A DNA stretch of 64,000 bases from the NCBI RefSeq assembly GCF_022662015.1, contig NZ_JAKMCM010000001.1, forward strand, positions 124,001 to 188,000, written 5' to 3'. Origin of the DNA: Aestuariivivens sediminicola. Its GTDB lineage: Bacteria; Bacteroidota; Bacteroidia; Flavobacteriales; Flavobacteriaceae. This document shows, piece after piece, positions 8,668 through 15,541 of this stretch (the first letter of the stretch is position 1; every line of letters starts with the position of its first letter). A model generated the notes under the pieces. The model saw only the letters and a program-made list of their open reading frames with translations, was not told the origin of the DNA and did no database searches. A program made the translations under genes and the position numbers.

Positions 8668-8766
8668 CCAATAGTAGGAATTTCACCTGCGGTGAACCAA
8701 GCTCAAAACTTGGCGTCGCTTCGCTCCTGAATCTCCAAGCTTTTGAGCTTATATTCTTACTATTGG
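8668..8766 (+). repeat. 99-bp three-way-junction element, copy F
   Basis: Core of the second 333-bp unit; consensus stems and loop. Confidence 0.9.
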
Positions 8767-8796
8767 ATTAATCTAATTCAGAATAGAATTATTTTT

Positions 8797-8822
8797 GTCA
8801 TTCCTGCGAAGGCAGGAATCCA
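8797..8822. repeat. REP-like inverted repeat, short form
   Basis: Identical to the copy at 8464-8489; part of the second 333-bp unit. Confidence 0.75.
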
Positions 8823-8884
8823 TTTTTGATAGATTTTTAATTCTTGGTATCCTTCTTTTTCCCATTGCCGTAAAAAGAACCAAA

Positions 8885-8912
8885 CCTGCCTAGCTGGCGG
8901 ATGGCAGGCAGG
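8885..8912. repeat. 28-bp palindromic repeat, copy 4
   Basis: One base differs from the other copies (TAGCTGG instead of TACCTGG); second 333-bp unit. Confidence 0.8.
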
Positions 8913-9000
8913 AAGGTCTAGTCCTTAAAGCTTCTGCAGTCAATTTCGTGTTATGTTCATTTTTTTGCTTGTCCAAAAAAATTGAACCAAAAAAAGGACC

Positions 9001-9099
9001 CCAATAGTAGGAATTTCACCTGCGGTGAACCAAGCTCAAAACTTGGCGTCGCTTCGCTCCTGAATCTCCAAGCTTTTGAGCTTATATTCTTACTATTGG
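9001..9099 (+). repeat. 99-bp three-way-junction element, copy G
   Basis: Core of the third, incomplete unit. Downstream similarity to the array stops within the GTCATTCCTGCG half-palindrome at about 9141. Confidence 0.9.
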
Positions 9100-9212
9100 A
9101 TTGATCCAATTCATAATAGAATTATATTTGTCATTCCTGCGCTCACCCTGACAAACGAATCGAGCACGAGAACACGTCGAGAACGTATGTCGTAACGAGA
9201 ATTTAAAAATTT

Positions 9213-9986
9213 ATGCTATACCAAAGCATTCAATACATTCGATACCTGTTCAATTCCACCAATCAACATGGTGTACATTCCCCATTCGTGTTCAATCTGG
9301 TGACACAATGTTTTTACGACACCACCGATCATAAGGCCTACCGCCAATTAAAACAGTACCGACAGGAACTTTTAAATGATAAGCGCAGGATTCATGTCAC
9401 CGATTTGGGTGCGGGCTCACAGGTCATGAAACGGCAAGAACGTAAGATTTCCAGAATAGCTGGTAGTGCAGGGACCACATCGTCCCGTGCAAAACTGCTA
9501 TTCCGGCTAGCTCAGTATTTCAATTGCCAGACTGTTTTAGAGTTGGGTACCTCTCTGGGTATGGCGACATATGCCCTGTCCTTAGGCAGTCCTAAAGCGC
9601 GTATCACCACCATAGAGGGCTGTCCGAATCTTGCTGCTCATGCCCAACATCAACTTCAAACCCACGTCGCAACGCAAATTGAAAGCATTACCGGAGAATT
9701 CTGTGATGTGCTTCAAGAATTGAAATCAAATAGCTATGACCTTGTATTTTTTGACGGCAACCATCAAAAGGAGGCCACTTTAGCCTATTTTGACACACTC
9801 CTTGACACGGCCCATAACAACTCCCTTTTTATTTTTGATGATATTTATTGGTCCAAAGGGATGACTGAGGCATGGGAAATCATTAAACAGCATCCCAGGG
9901 TTACGGTAACTATCGATACATTTTTTTGGGGTATGGTGTTTTTTCGAAAGGAACAGGCTAAAGAGCATTTTAGAATTCGGGTGTAG
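9213..9986 (+). CDS. Class I SAM-dependent methyltransferase
   Basis: 257 residues. SAM-binding motif I reads VLELGTSLGMATY, starting near residue 108. The following acidic motif (ITTIEGCPN) and YDLVFFDGNH support a class I Rossmann methyltransferase, close to the O-methyltransferase/caffeoyl-CoA-like type. The substrate is unknown. The N-terminal ~70 residues (HGVHSPFVFNL) lie outside the catalytic fold and recur in flavobacterial homologues as I recall them. It stands alone between repeat-rich spacers; the start is the first in-frame ATG past the repeats. No unusual codon use was noticed. Confidence 0.82.
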   Translation: MLYQSIQYIRYLFNSTNQHGVHSPFVFNLVTQCFYDTTDHKAYRQLKQYRQELLNDKRRIHVTDLGAGSQVMKRQERKISRIAGSAGTTSSRAKLLFRLAQYFNCQTVLELGTSLGMATYALSLGSPKARITTIEGCPNLAAHAQHQLQTHVATQIESITGEFCDVLQELKSNSYDLVFFDGNHQKEATLAYFDTLLDTAHNNSLFIFDDIYWSKGMTEAWEIIKQHPRVTVTIDTFFWGMVFFRKEQAKEHFRIRV

Positions 9987-10083
9987 GATTTTGGATTTTT
10001 TGCAAACTCCCCTTTCTCCCGCTATTAAGCGGGATTCATTCCCCTCTTGAGTTCAAGAGGGGAGCAAGTTTGTTAATTAAGTC

Positions 10084-10144
10084 TTGTTCCTCCCTTAAGC
10101 TTAAGGGAGGTGGACCCCGAGCACTCGGGGGACGGAGGTTCTGA
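10084..10144. repeat. Second hairpin-repeat family, copy 2
   Basis: Starts TTGTTCCTCCCTTAAG, has a perfect CCTCCCTTAAG/CTTAAGGGAGG stem, then a variable hairpin (CCCCGAG/CTCGGGG), and ends GACGGAGGTTCTGA. Paired with the copy at 5421-5483. Confidence 0.75.
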
Positions 10145-10305
10145 AAAAATAAATCAAACTAATTTTAAAGTCAAACTCACCATCACGCCTTATGCCAACC
10201 CGCCATCTCGCCCCTGCGCTAAATACATCCACCGGATGTATTTTTAACGCTTGGACGTGTTCATTTTTTTGCTTGTCCAAAAAAATCGAACCTAAAAAAA
10301 GGACC

Positions 10306-10404
10306 CCAATAGTAGGAATTTCACCTGCGGTGAACCAAGCTCAAAACTTGGCGTCGCTTCACTCCTGGATCTCCAAGCTTTTGAGCTTATATTCTTACTA
10401 TTGG
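10306..10404 (+). repeat. 99-bp three-way-junction element, copy H
   Basis: Same length and stems as the others. The one noticeable change is in the apical loop (CTTCACTCC). Confidence 0.9.
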
Positions 10405-10432
10405 ATAAGAGCATACAGATTTAAATTCTCTT

Positions 10433-10483
10433 GTCATTCCTGCCTTTCGACTATGGCTCAAGATGAACTACGGCAGGAATCCA
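10433..10483. repeat. REP-like inverted repeat, long form
   Basis: GTCATTCCTGCC and GGCAGGAATCC arms around a TTTCGACTATGGCTCAAG loop, matching 5877-5927 with few changes. Confidence 0.7.
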
Positions 10484-10574
10484 TTAATTCGCAAAAGAAC
10501 AAGAAAGTAGACCACGGGAAAATTTTTAATTCGGGACTTTTAACTTTTAACGCAGAACCGTTAACTTTGATGCT

Positions 10575-11147
10575 ATGAAAGTATATACAAAAACAGGCGA
10601 TTCCGGTACCACGGCATTATTCGGGGGTACTCGCGTACCTAAACATCACATTCGAATTGACAGTTACGGTACCGTTGATGAATTGAATTCCTTTTTGGGC
10701 CTGATCCGCGATCAGGACATACAGCAGGAATACAAGGACACCATAATAAAAATACAATCCGACCTCTTTACCATAGGCGCCATACTGGCTACCGATCCTG
10801 AAAAGGCCACTCTGAAAAGTGGTAAGGAACGTCTGAATATTGAGAAAATTTCTGCCGACGACATTACCTTACTCGAACAGGAGATGGATAAAATGGAGGC
10901 TTCCTTAAGCCCAATGACCCATTTTGTGCTTCCTGGGGGGCATCAAACCGTGTCATTCTGTCATATAGCGCGCTGTGTGTGCAGACGTGCCGAGCGTTTG
11001 GCCACGGCCCTCAATGAATTGGAACCCTTCGAACCCAATGCGCTCAAATACCTTAACCGCCTATCTGACTATCTTTTTGTGTTGGCACGAAAGTTGACAC
11101 ATGACCTACAGGCAGATGAAATCAAATGGATTCCCTCAAAAAAATGA
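10575..11147 (+). CDS. ATP:cob(I)alamin adenosyltransferase, PduO type
   Basis: 190 residues, normal for the family. It transfers the 5'-deoxyadenosyl group of ATP to cob(I)alamin to make coenzyme B12. The N-terminal ATP loop reads TKTGDSGTTALFGG (residues 5-18), followed by DSYGTVDELNSFLG. The C-terminal helix signature CRRAERLATAL lies around 136-146, with the NRLSDYLFVLAR helix after it. Start ATG at 10575; the preceding bases are repeat spacer. Its last codons form the left arm of the first hairpin of the array at 11134, so the gene end and the probable terminator overlap. Confidence 0.92.
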   Translation: MKVYTKTGDSGTTALFGGTRVPKHHIRIDSYGTVDELNSFLGLIRDQDIQQEYKDTIIKIQSDLFTIGAILATDPEKATLKSGKERLNIEKISADDITLLEQEMDKMEASLSPMTHFVLPGGHQTVSFCHIARCVCRRAERLATALNELEPFEPNALKYLNRLSDYLFVLARKLTHDLQADEIKWIPSKK

Positions 11148-11270
11148 TTTTTTGAGGAATTGTTTCGAGAACATCAAAAAAATGATTTTTTGAGGAAATG
11201 TTCAAAATACCTCAAAAAAGTGATTTTTTGAGGAATTGTTTCAAGAACATCGAAAAAGTGATTTTCTGGG
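11134..11270. repeat. 38-bp tandem hairpin array (about 3.6 units)
   Basis: Four successive hairpins of type CCTCAAAAAA-nTGA-TTTTTTGAGG at 11134-11157, 11174-11193, 11210-11233 and 11250-11269, spaced about 38 bp. Linkers alternate between AATTGTTTC(G/A)AGAACA and AAATGTTCAAAATA types. The first overlaps the adenosyltransferase stop codon and the fourth is decayed. They probably act as stacked bidirectional terminators. Confidence 0.85.
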
Positions 11271-11370
11271 GAAATGCAGGAATTTCACTAGAATAAGAGG
11301 ATCTCAATTTCATCTGTGTAACATTAATGTTAACGCTCTTTAAAGTCATGATGAATTAATTCACTTTTTT

Positions 11371-11401
11371 CTTGTAGGTTTAAACTAAAAATTTATTTTT
11401 G
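11371..11401 (+). promoter_or_regulatory. Promoter of the DUF2795 gene
   Basis: CTTG (11371-11374), 19 nt, then TATTTTTG (11394-11401): good match to the Bacteroidota consensus, 23 bp before the ATG. Confidence 0.65.
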
Positions 11402-11424
11402 CAAAAAATTATAACGCATACAAA

Positions 11425-11646
11425 ATGTATTGGACTTTAGAATTAGCATCCTATTTAAGCGATGCGCCGTGGCCAGCAACAAAAGACGAATTAATAGACT
11501 ACGCTATTAGAACCGGAGCCCCTTTAGAAGTTGTTGAAAACTTGCAGTCAATTGAAGATGAAGGCGACTCATACGATTCCATTGAAGAAATTTGGTCTGA
11601 TTATCCAACGGATGAGGATTATCTGTGGAACGAAGATGAATATTAA
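11425..11646 (+). CDS. DUF2795 domain protein, small and acidic
   Basis: A 73-residue cytoplasmic protein. Residues 1-45 (YWTLELASYLSDAPWPATKDELIDYA and following) fit the DUF2795 fold. The last 25 residues are almost all Asp/Glu/Tyr/Trp (SIEEIWSDYPTDEDYLWNEDEY in two parts). No biochemical role is known to me. It has its own promoter 23 bp upstream and a strong terminator 25 bp downstream, so it is probably monocistronic although it sits just before secA. No signal peptide or membrane segment. Confidence 0.85.
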   Translation: MYWTLELASYLSDAPWPATKDELIDYAIRTGAPLEVVENLQSIEDEGDSYDSIEEIWSDYPTDEDYLWNEDEY

Positions 11647-11670
11647 TCAAATAAGTATAAAGAATAGTTA

Positions 11671-11699
11671 AAAAGTCTCATATCGAGACTTTTTTTTAT
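11671..11699 (+). terminator. Rho-independent terminator after the DUF2795 gene
   Basis: AAGTCTC/GAGACTT stem with a 5-nt loop, A-rich before and eight T after; could work in both directions. Confidence 0.85.
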
Positions 11700-11729
11700 T
11701 CTAAAATTTAATAAACTAATTACATAATG

Positions 11730-11737
11730 TATCTTTG
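11730..11737 (+). promoter_or_regulatory. secA promoter -7 element
   Basis: TATCTTTG matches the Bacteroidota -7 box exactly. TTTA stands 19 nt upstream in place of TTTG. The leader to the secA ATG would be about 110 nt. Confidence 0.55.
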
Positions 11738-11855
11738 AATACTTTTCTGAAGTATAAAAAATACTGCTGTAAGCTATATGATACCGAAGCAGAAGGCGTA
11801 ATCCAAAATAATATATCAATTCGGGCTCATATAAAATGATAAAATACACAAACCA

Positions 11856-14800
11856 ATGAGTTTTTTAAATTCCGTAATAAAGGTTTTTGTTGGAGACAAA
11901 TCCAAACAGGATGTGAAGGCTTTAATGCCCCTTGTTGAAAAGATAAAGACATTTGAATCGGCTCTTGAAGCCCTCTCACATGATGAGCTAAGAGCCAAGA
12001 CGGTCGAATTTAAGGCCATCATTGCTGAAGCCAACAAAGCGATCAATGAACAAATCAAGGCGCTTCTTGAAGAGGCCGAAAATACAGAGGATATTGACCG
12101 ACGTGAAGATATTTACCAGGATATCGACAATCTGAAGGATGAGGCCTATAAAATAACCGAAGACGTCCTGAACGACATCCTCCCCGAGGCCTTCGCCGTT
12201 GTAAAGGAAACGGCCAAACGCTTTGTAAATAATGAAACGATAACTGTGAAGGCCAATGAATTTGACCGCAGTTTATCCGGTGAAAAAGAGTATGTAACCC
12301 TTGATGGCGACCAGGTGGTCTGGTCGAACTCCTGGGATGCCGCGGGTAAACCCATAACATGGGATATGGTGCATTACGATGTACAGCTTATAGGCGGTAT
12401 TGCCTTGCACCAGGGTAAGATTGCAGAGATGCAAACCGGTGAAGGTAAGACCCTGGTTGCTACCTTACCCGTGTACCTCAATGCACTTGCCGGACAAGGA
12501 GTGCATCTCGTGACCGTTAACGACTACCTGGCAAAACGTGACAGCGCCTGGATGGCGCCTATCTTTGAATTCCATGGCCTGAGTGTCGATTGTATCGACT
12601 ATCATCAGCCCAATTCTGCAGCACGAAAAAAAGCCTATAATGCCGACATCACCTATGGTACCAACAACGAATTTGGTTTTGATTACCTGCGTGATAACAT
12701 GGCGCATTCCCCTGAAGATCTGGTACAACGACCACACCACTACGCCATTGTTGATGAGGTGGATTCGGTGTTGATCGATGATGCCCGTACACCTTTGATC
12801 ATCTCGGGTCCCATACCCAAGGGCGATCGACATGAGTTTAACGAACTAAAGCCCAAAGTGGACGATATTGTGGCTGTGCAGCGCAAATACCTCACCGGGG
12901 TATTGGCCGAGGCGAAAAAATTGATCAAAGAAGGCGATACCAAAGAGGGAGGCTTCCAGTTGTTGCGTGTTTACCGTGGAATGCCCAAGAACAAGGCACT
13001 GATAAAGTTTCTCTCGGAAGAAGGGATAAAACAACTGCTCCAGAAGACCGAAAACTTCTACATGCAGGACAACAACCGGGAAATGCCAAAGGTTGATGCC
13101 GAACTATACTATGTGATAGACGAAAAGAACAATCAGATAGAACTGTCCGATAAAGGGGTGGAATACCTGTCGGGAAAGGACGATCCCAACTTTTTCGTAA
13201 TGCCCGAAATAGGTCTTGAAATCGCTCAGATTGAAAATCAGGGTTTGTCCCCTGAAGAGGAAGCGAAATTGAAGGAAGAGCTCTTTAAGGATTTCAGCGT
13301 AAAATCGGAACGTATCCATACCCTGAACCAACTTCTAAAGGCTTATGCCCTGTTTGAAAGGGATACACAATATGTGGTCATTGAGAATAAGGTGATGATC
13401 GTTGATGAGCAGACAGGCCGCATCATGGAAGGGCGTCGTTACAGCGACGGACTGCATCAAGCCATTGAGGCCAAGGAAAATGTAAAGATCGAGGATGCCA
13501 CACAGACCTTTGCTACCGTAACCCTACAGAATTACTTCAGAATGTACCGTAAGCTGTCGGGTATGACGGGTACGGCGGTTACCGAGGCCGGCGAGTTCTG
13601 GGAAATATACAAATTGGATGTGGTCGAAATCCCCACCAACCGCCCAATAGCCCGTGACGACAAGGACGATTTGGTGTATAAGACCAAACGTGAAAAGTAT
13701 AACGCGGTGATTGATGAGGTCACCAAACTGTCTCATGCGGGTAGACCGGTGCTGATAGGTACGACCTCTGTTGAGATATCCGAGCTATTGGCTAAAATGC
13801 TGAGCATACGCAAAATACCGCATAATGTCTTGAATGCAAAACTCCACAAGAAGGAGGCCGATATCGTGGCAGAAGCCGGTCGGTCGGGACAGGTGACCAT
13901 AGCCACCAACATGGCTGGTCGTGGTACCGATATCAAACTGACCGAAGAGGTGAAAACGGCAGGAGGTCTGGCCATAGTGGGAACCGAGCGTCATGATTCG
14001 CGTCGTGTCGACCGTCAGTTACGTGGTCGTTCCGGTAGGCAGGGAGATCCCGGAAGTTCGCAGTTCTATGTGTCCCTGGAGGATAACCTGATGCGTTTGT
14101 TTGGTAGTGAACGTATTGCCAAGATGATGGACCGCATGGGATTGAAGGAAGGGGAAGTGATTCAGCATTCCATGATCTCCAAATCGATTGAACGCGCACA
14201 GAAGAAAGTAGAGGAAAACAACTTCGGTGTTCGTAAGCGTCTGCTGGAATATGATGATGTGATGAACGCTCAGCGGGAGGTGGTTTACAAACGTCGCCGT
14301 CATGCCTTGCACGGGGAGCGTTTGCGTGTGGATTTGGCCAACATGATTTTTGATACTTCAGAAGGCATAGCGGAGACCAATAAAGGCGCGAACGATTATA
14401 AGAACTTTGAGTTCGAGCTGATCCGATATTTTTCCATGAGTACGCCAATATCCGAAGAGGAGTTTGGAAAGCTTACCCCGCAAGAGATTACCTCAAAAAT
14501 ATATAAGGGCGCCTTCGAGCATTACCGTGAAAAAATGGAACGCAATGCCGATATCGCCTTCCCGGTCATTAAAAATGTGTATGAAAACCAGGGGGATAAA
14601 TTCAAACGCATCGTGGTGCCCTTCACCGACGGCGTAAAAACCCTGAACGTGGTTACTGATCTGGAAAAAGCTTATGAAACCAATGGTAAGCAGCTGATTA
14701 CAGATTTCGAGAAGAACATCACCTTAGCCATTATCGATGATGCCTGGAAAACCCATTTGCGTAAAATGGATGAGTTAAAGCAGTCGGTACAGTTGGCAGT

Positions 14801-15209
14801 GCACGAGCAAAAAGACCCGCTTCTAATTTACAAGTTTGAAGCCTTTGAGCTCTTCAAAAGCATGATCGACCAGGTGAATAAGGACGTGATCTCCTTCCTC
14901 TTCAAAGGGGAGTTGCCACAGGAGACGCAGGAAACCATACGGGAGGCACGTGCCAGAAAGCGAGAGAAGTTGAGTACCCAGAAAGACGAAATTCCTAATT
15001 TGGATGAGCGTTCCGCCCAGGCCAGAGCCGCAGGCAATACCCAGCGCAGACAGGAAGTGGTGGAAACCATAGTGCGTGATCGCCCTAAAATTGGGCGTAA
15101 TGACCGCGTAACGATCAAGCATGTGATCAACGGGGAGAACAAGACCTTAAAATACAAACAGGCCGAACCCCTAATTGCCAAAGGCGACTGGGTGTTGGTT
15201 GATGAATAA
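11856..15209 (+). CDS. secA: Preprotein translocase ATPase SecA
   Basis: A 1,117-residue motor that drives Sec substrates through SecYEG. Walker A (MQTGEGKT) has its lysine at residue 198, about 90 residues later than in E. coli because of an inserted segment around residues 65-150. The DEAD-type box and following motif read [19 protein letters not shown] further large insertion (about residues 330-500) lies in the preprotein cross-linking region. The C terminus aligns with the usual SecC zinc tail only at GRND: the cysteines that should follow are missing and it ends KGDWVLVDE. Single gene, with its own promoter and a convergent neighbour (argS). Confidence 0.96.
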   Translation: MSFLNSVIKVFVGDKSKQDVKALMPLVEKIKTFESALEALSHDELRAKTVEFKAIIAEANKAINEQIKALLEEAENTEDIDRREDIYQDIDNLKDEAYKITEDVLNDILPEAFAVVKETAKRFVNNETITVKANEFDRSLSGEKEYVTLDGDQVVWSNSWDAAGKPITWDMVHYDVQLIGGIALHQGKIAEMQTGEGKTLVATLPVYLNALAGQGVHLVTVNDYLAKRDSAWMAPIFEFHGLSVDCIDYHQPNSAARKKAYNADITYGTNNEFGFDYLRDNMAHSPEDLVQRPHHYAIVDEVDSVLIDDARTPLIISGPIPKGDRHEFNELKPKVDDIVAVQRKYLTGVLAEAKKLIKEGDTKEGGFQLLRVYRGMPKNKALIKFLSEEGIKQLLQKTENFYMQDNNREMPKVDAELYYVIDEKNNQIELSDKGVEYLSGKDDPNFFVMPEIGLEIAQIENQGLSPEEEAKLKEELFKDFSVKSERIHTLNQLLKAYALFERDTQYVVIENKVMIVDEQTGRIMEGRRYSDGLHQAIEAKENVKIEDATQTFATVTLQNYFRMYRKLSGMTGTAVTEAGEFWEIYKLDVVEIPTNRPIARDDKDDLVYKTKREKYNAVIDEVTKLSHAGRPVLIGTTSVEISELLAKMLSIRKIPHNVLNAKLHKKEADIVAEAGRSGQVTIATNMAGRGTDIKLTEEVKTAGGLAIVGTERHDSRRVDRQLRGRSGRQGDPGSSQFYVSLEDNLMRLFGSERIAKMMDRMGLKEGEVIQHSMISKSIERAQKKVEENNFGVRKRLLEYDDVMNAQREVVYKRRRHALHGERLRVDLANMIFDTSEGIAETNKGANDYKNFEFELIRYFSMSTPISEEEFGKLTPQEITSKIYKGAFEHYREKMERNADIAFPVIKNVYENQGDKFKRIVVPFTDGVKTLNVVTDLEKAYETNGKQLITDFEKNITLAIIDDAWKTHLRKMDELKQSVQLAVHEQKDPLLIYKFEAFELFKSMIDQVNKDVISFLFKGELPQETQETIREARARKREKLSTQKDEIPNLDERSAQARAAGNTQRRQEVVETIVRDRPKIGRNDRVTIKHVINGENKTLKYKQAEPLIAKGDWVLVDE

Positions 15210-15541
15210 TGATATAACTTAGAAGTCTTACATCCGTGACATTAATAAATGTTACTTCTTCCTCTTTTGAGTTGAAAAAGTCCATAATAGCTGGCAGGCG
15301 AGTGTCAATCAATTGCAAAAGGCGTAAAAATCCATATTGTTTGACGACCATCGGGAGGAGTTCATGGATTTTAGCCTTTAAAATTAGAATTGACCGCCGA
15401 AGCTATAAGGACTAGACTTTTTTGGTTCTTTTTTGGGCAATGCAAAAAAGAACAATACTAAGAATTAAAAATCAATCTGTAATGGATTGCTGCCTACCGC
15501 CCAGTCGGTAGTCAAAGCTCCCAATAATTAATTCAACTGTT
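15210..15541. other. Spacer between convergent secA and argS, with inverted repeat-module copy
   Basis: 15385-15475 is a reverse-orientation copy of the GGTCTAGTCC/GTTCTTTTT module found at 5.1-9.0 kb, without the 99-bp core. 15210-15380 has a minus-strand open frame of about 60 codons that I do not recognise and do not call as a gene. Confidence 0.7.
15425..15453. terminator. Bidirectional terminator hairpin between secA and argS
   Basis: Perfect 11-bp stem GTTCTTTTTTG/CAAAAAAGAAC with a 7-nt loop, flanked by T-rich and A-rich tracts. It belongs to the repeated module. Confidence 0.7.

Larger units (their letters stand above)
8335..9000 (+). repeat. Two 333-bp tandem repeat units
   Basis: 8335-8667 and 8668-9000 are equal in length and differ at about five positions by eye. 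Each holds, in order, the 99-bp element, a GTCATTCCTG palindrome, a GTTCTTTTT-type hairpin, the 28-bp palindrome, the GGTCTAGTCC module and the GTTCATTTTTTTG hairpin. A third, truncated unit begins at 9001. Confidence 0.9.
8181..9212. other. Gene-free spacer carrying the tandem repeat array
   Basis: Between the ABC-F and methyltransferase genes. After about 150 bp of leader the spacer consists of repeat units up to about 9140. The last 70 bp before the methyltransferase show no clear element. No gene is supported here. Confidence 0.8.
9987..10574. other. Gene-free spacer with palindromes and one 99-bp element
   Basis: Contains perfect or near-perfect hairpins at about 10017-10060 (CTCCCGC/GCGGGA; CCCCTCTTGA/TCAAGAGGGG), the second-family hairpin repeat, 99-bp copy H with its upstream hairpin, and a long-form REP. 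The open frame at 10192-10578 is made of these repeats and is not a gene. Confidence 0.8.

Noticed and set aside
8462-8674. 70-codon frame in the tandem array
   Set aside because: Translation of the REP and 28-bp palindrome modules; the paired unit shows it is repeat DNA.
8335-9100. Possible insertion sequence or classic MITE with target duplications
   Set aside because: The 99-bp core has end inverted repeats, but no transposase is present and the flanks are conserved repeat modules, so no target-site duplication can be seen.
11134-11270. Possible CRISPR array
   Set aside because: The repeated part is itself a terminator-like hairpin, linkers are similar to each other rather than unique spacers, and there are no cas genes.
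14000-14450. Long antisense frames within secA and other conserved genes
   Set aside because: Shadows of strongly biased coding sequence on the other strand, with no independent support.
15127-15351. 74-codon minus-strand gene overlapping the secA end
   Set aside because: Half of it is secA antisense. The non-overlapping part is reported only as a low-interest remnant.
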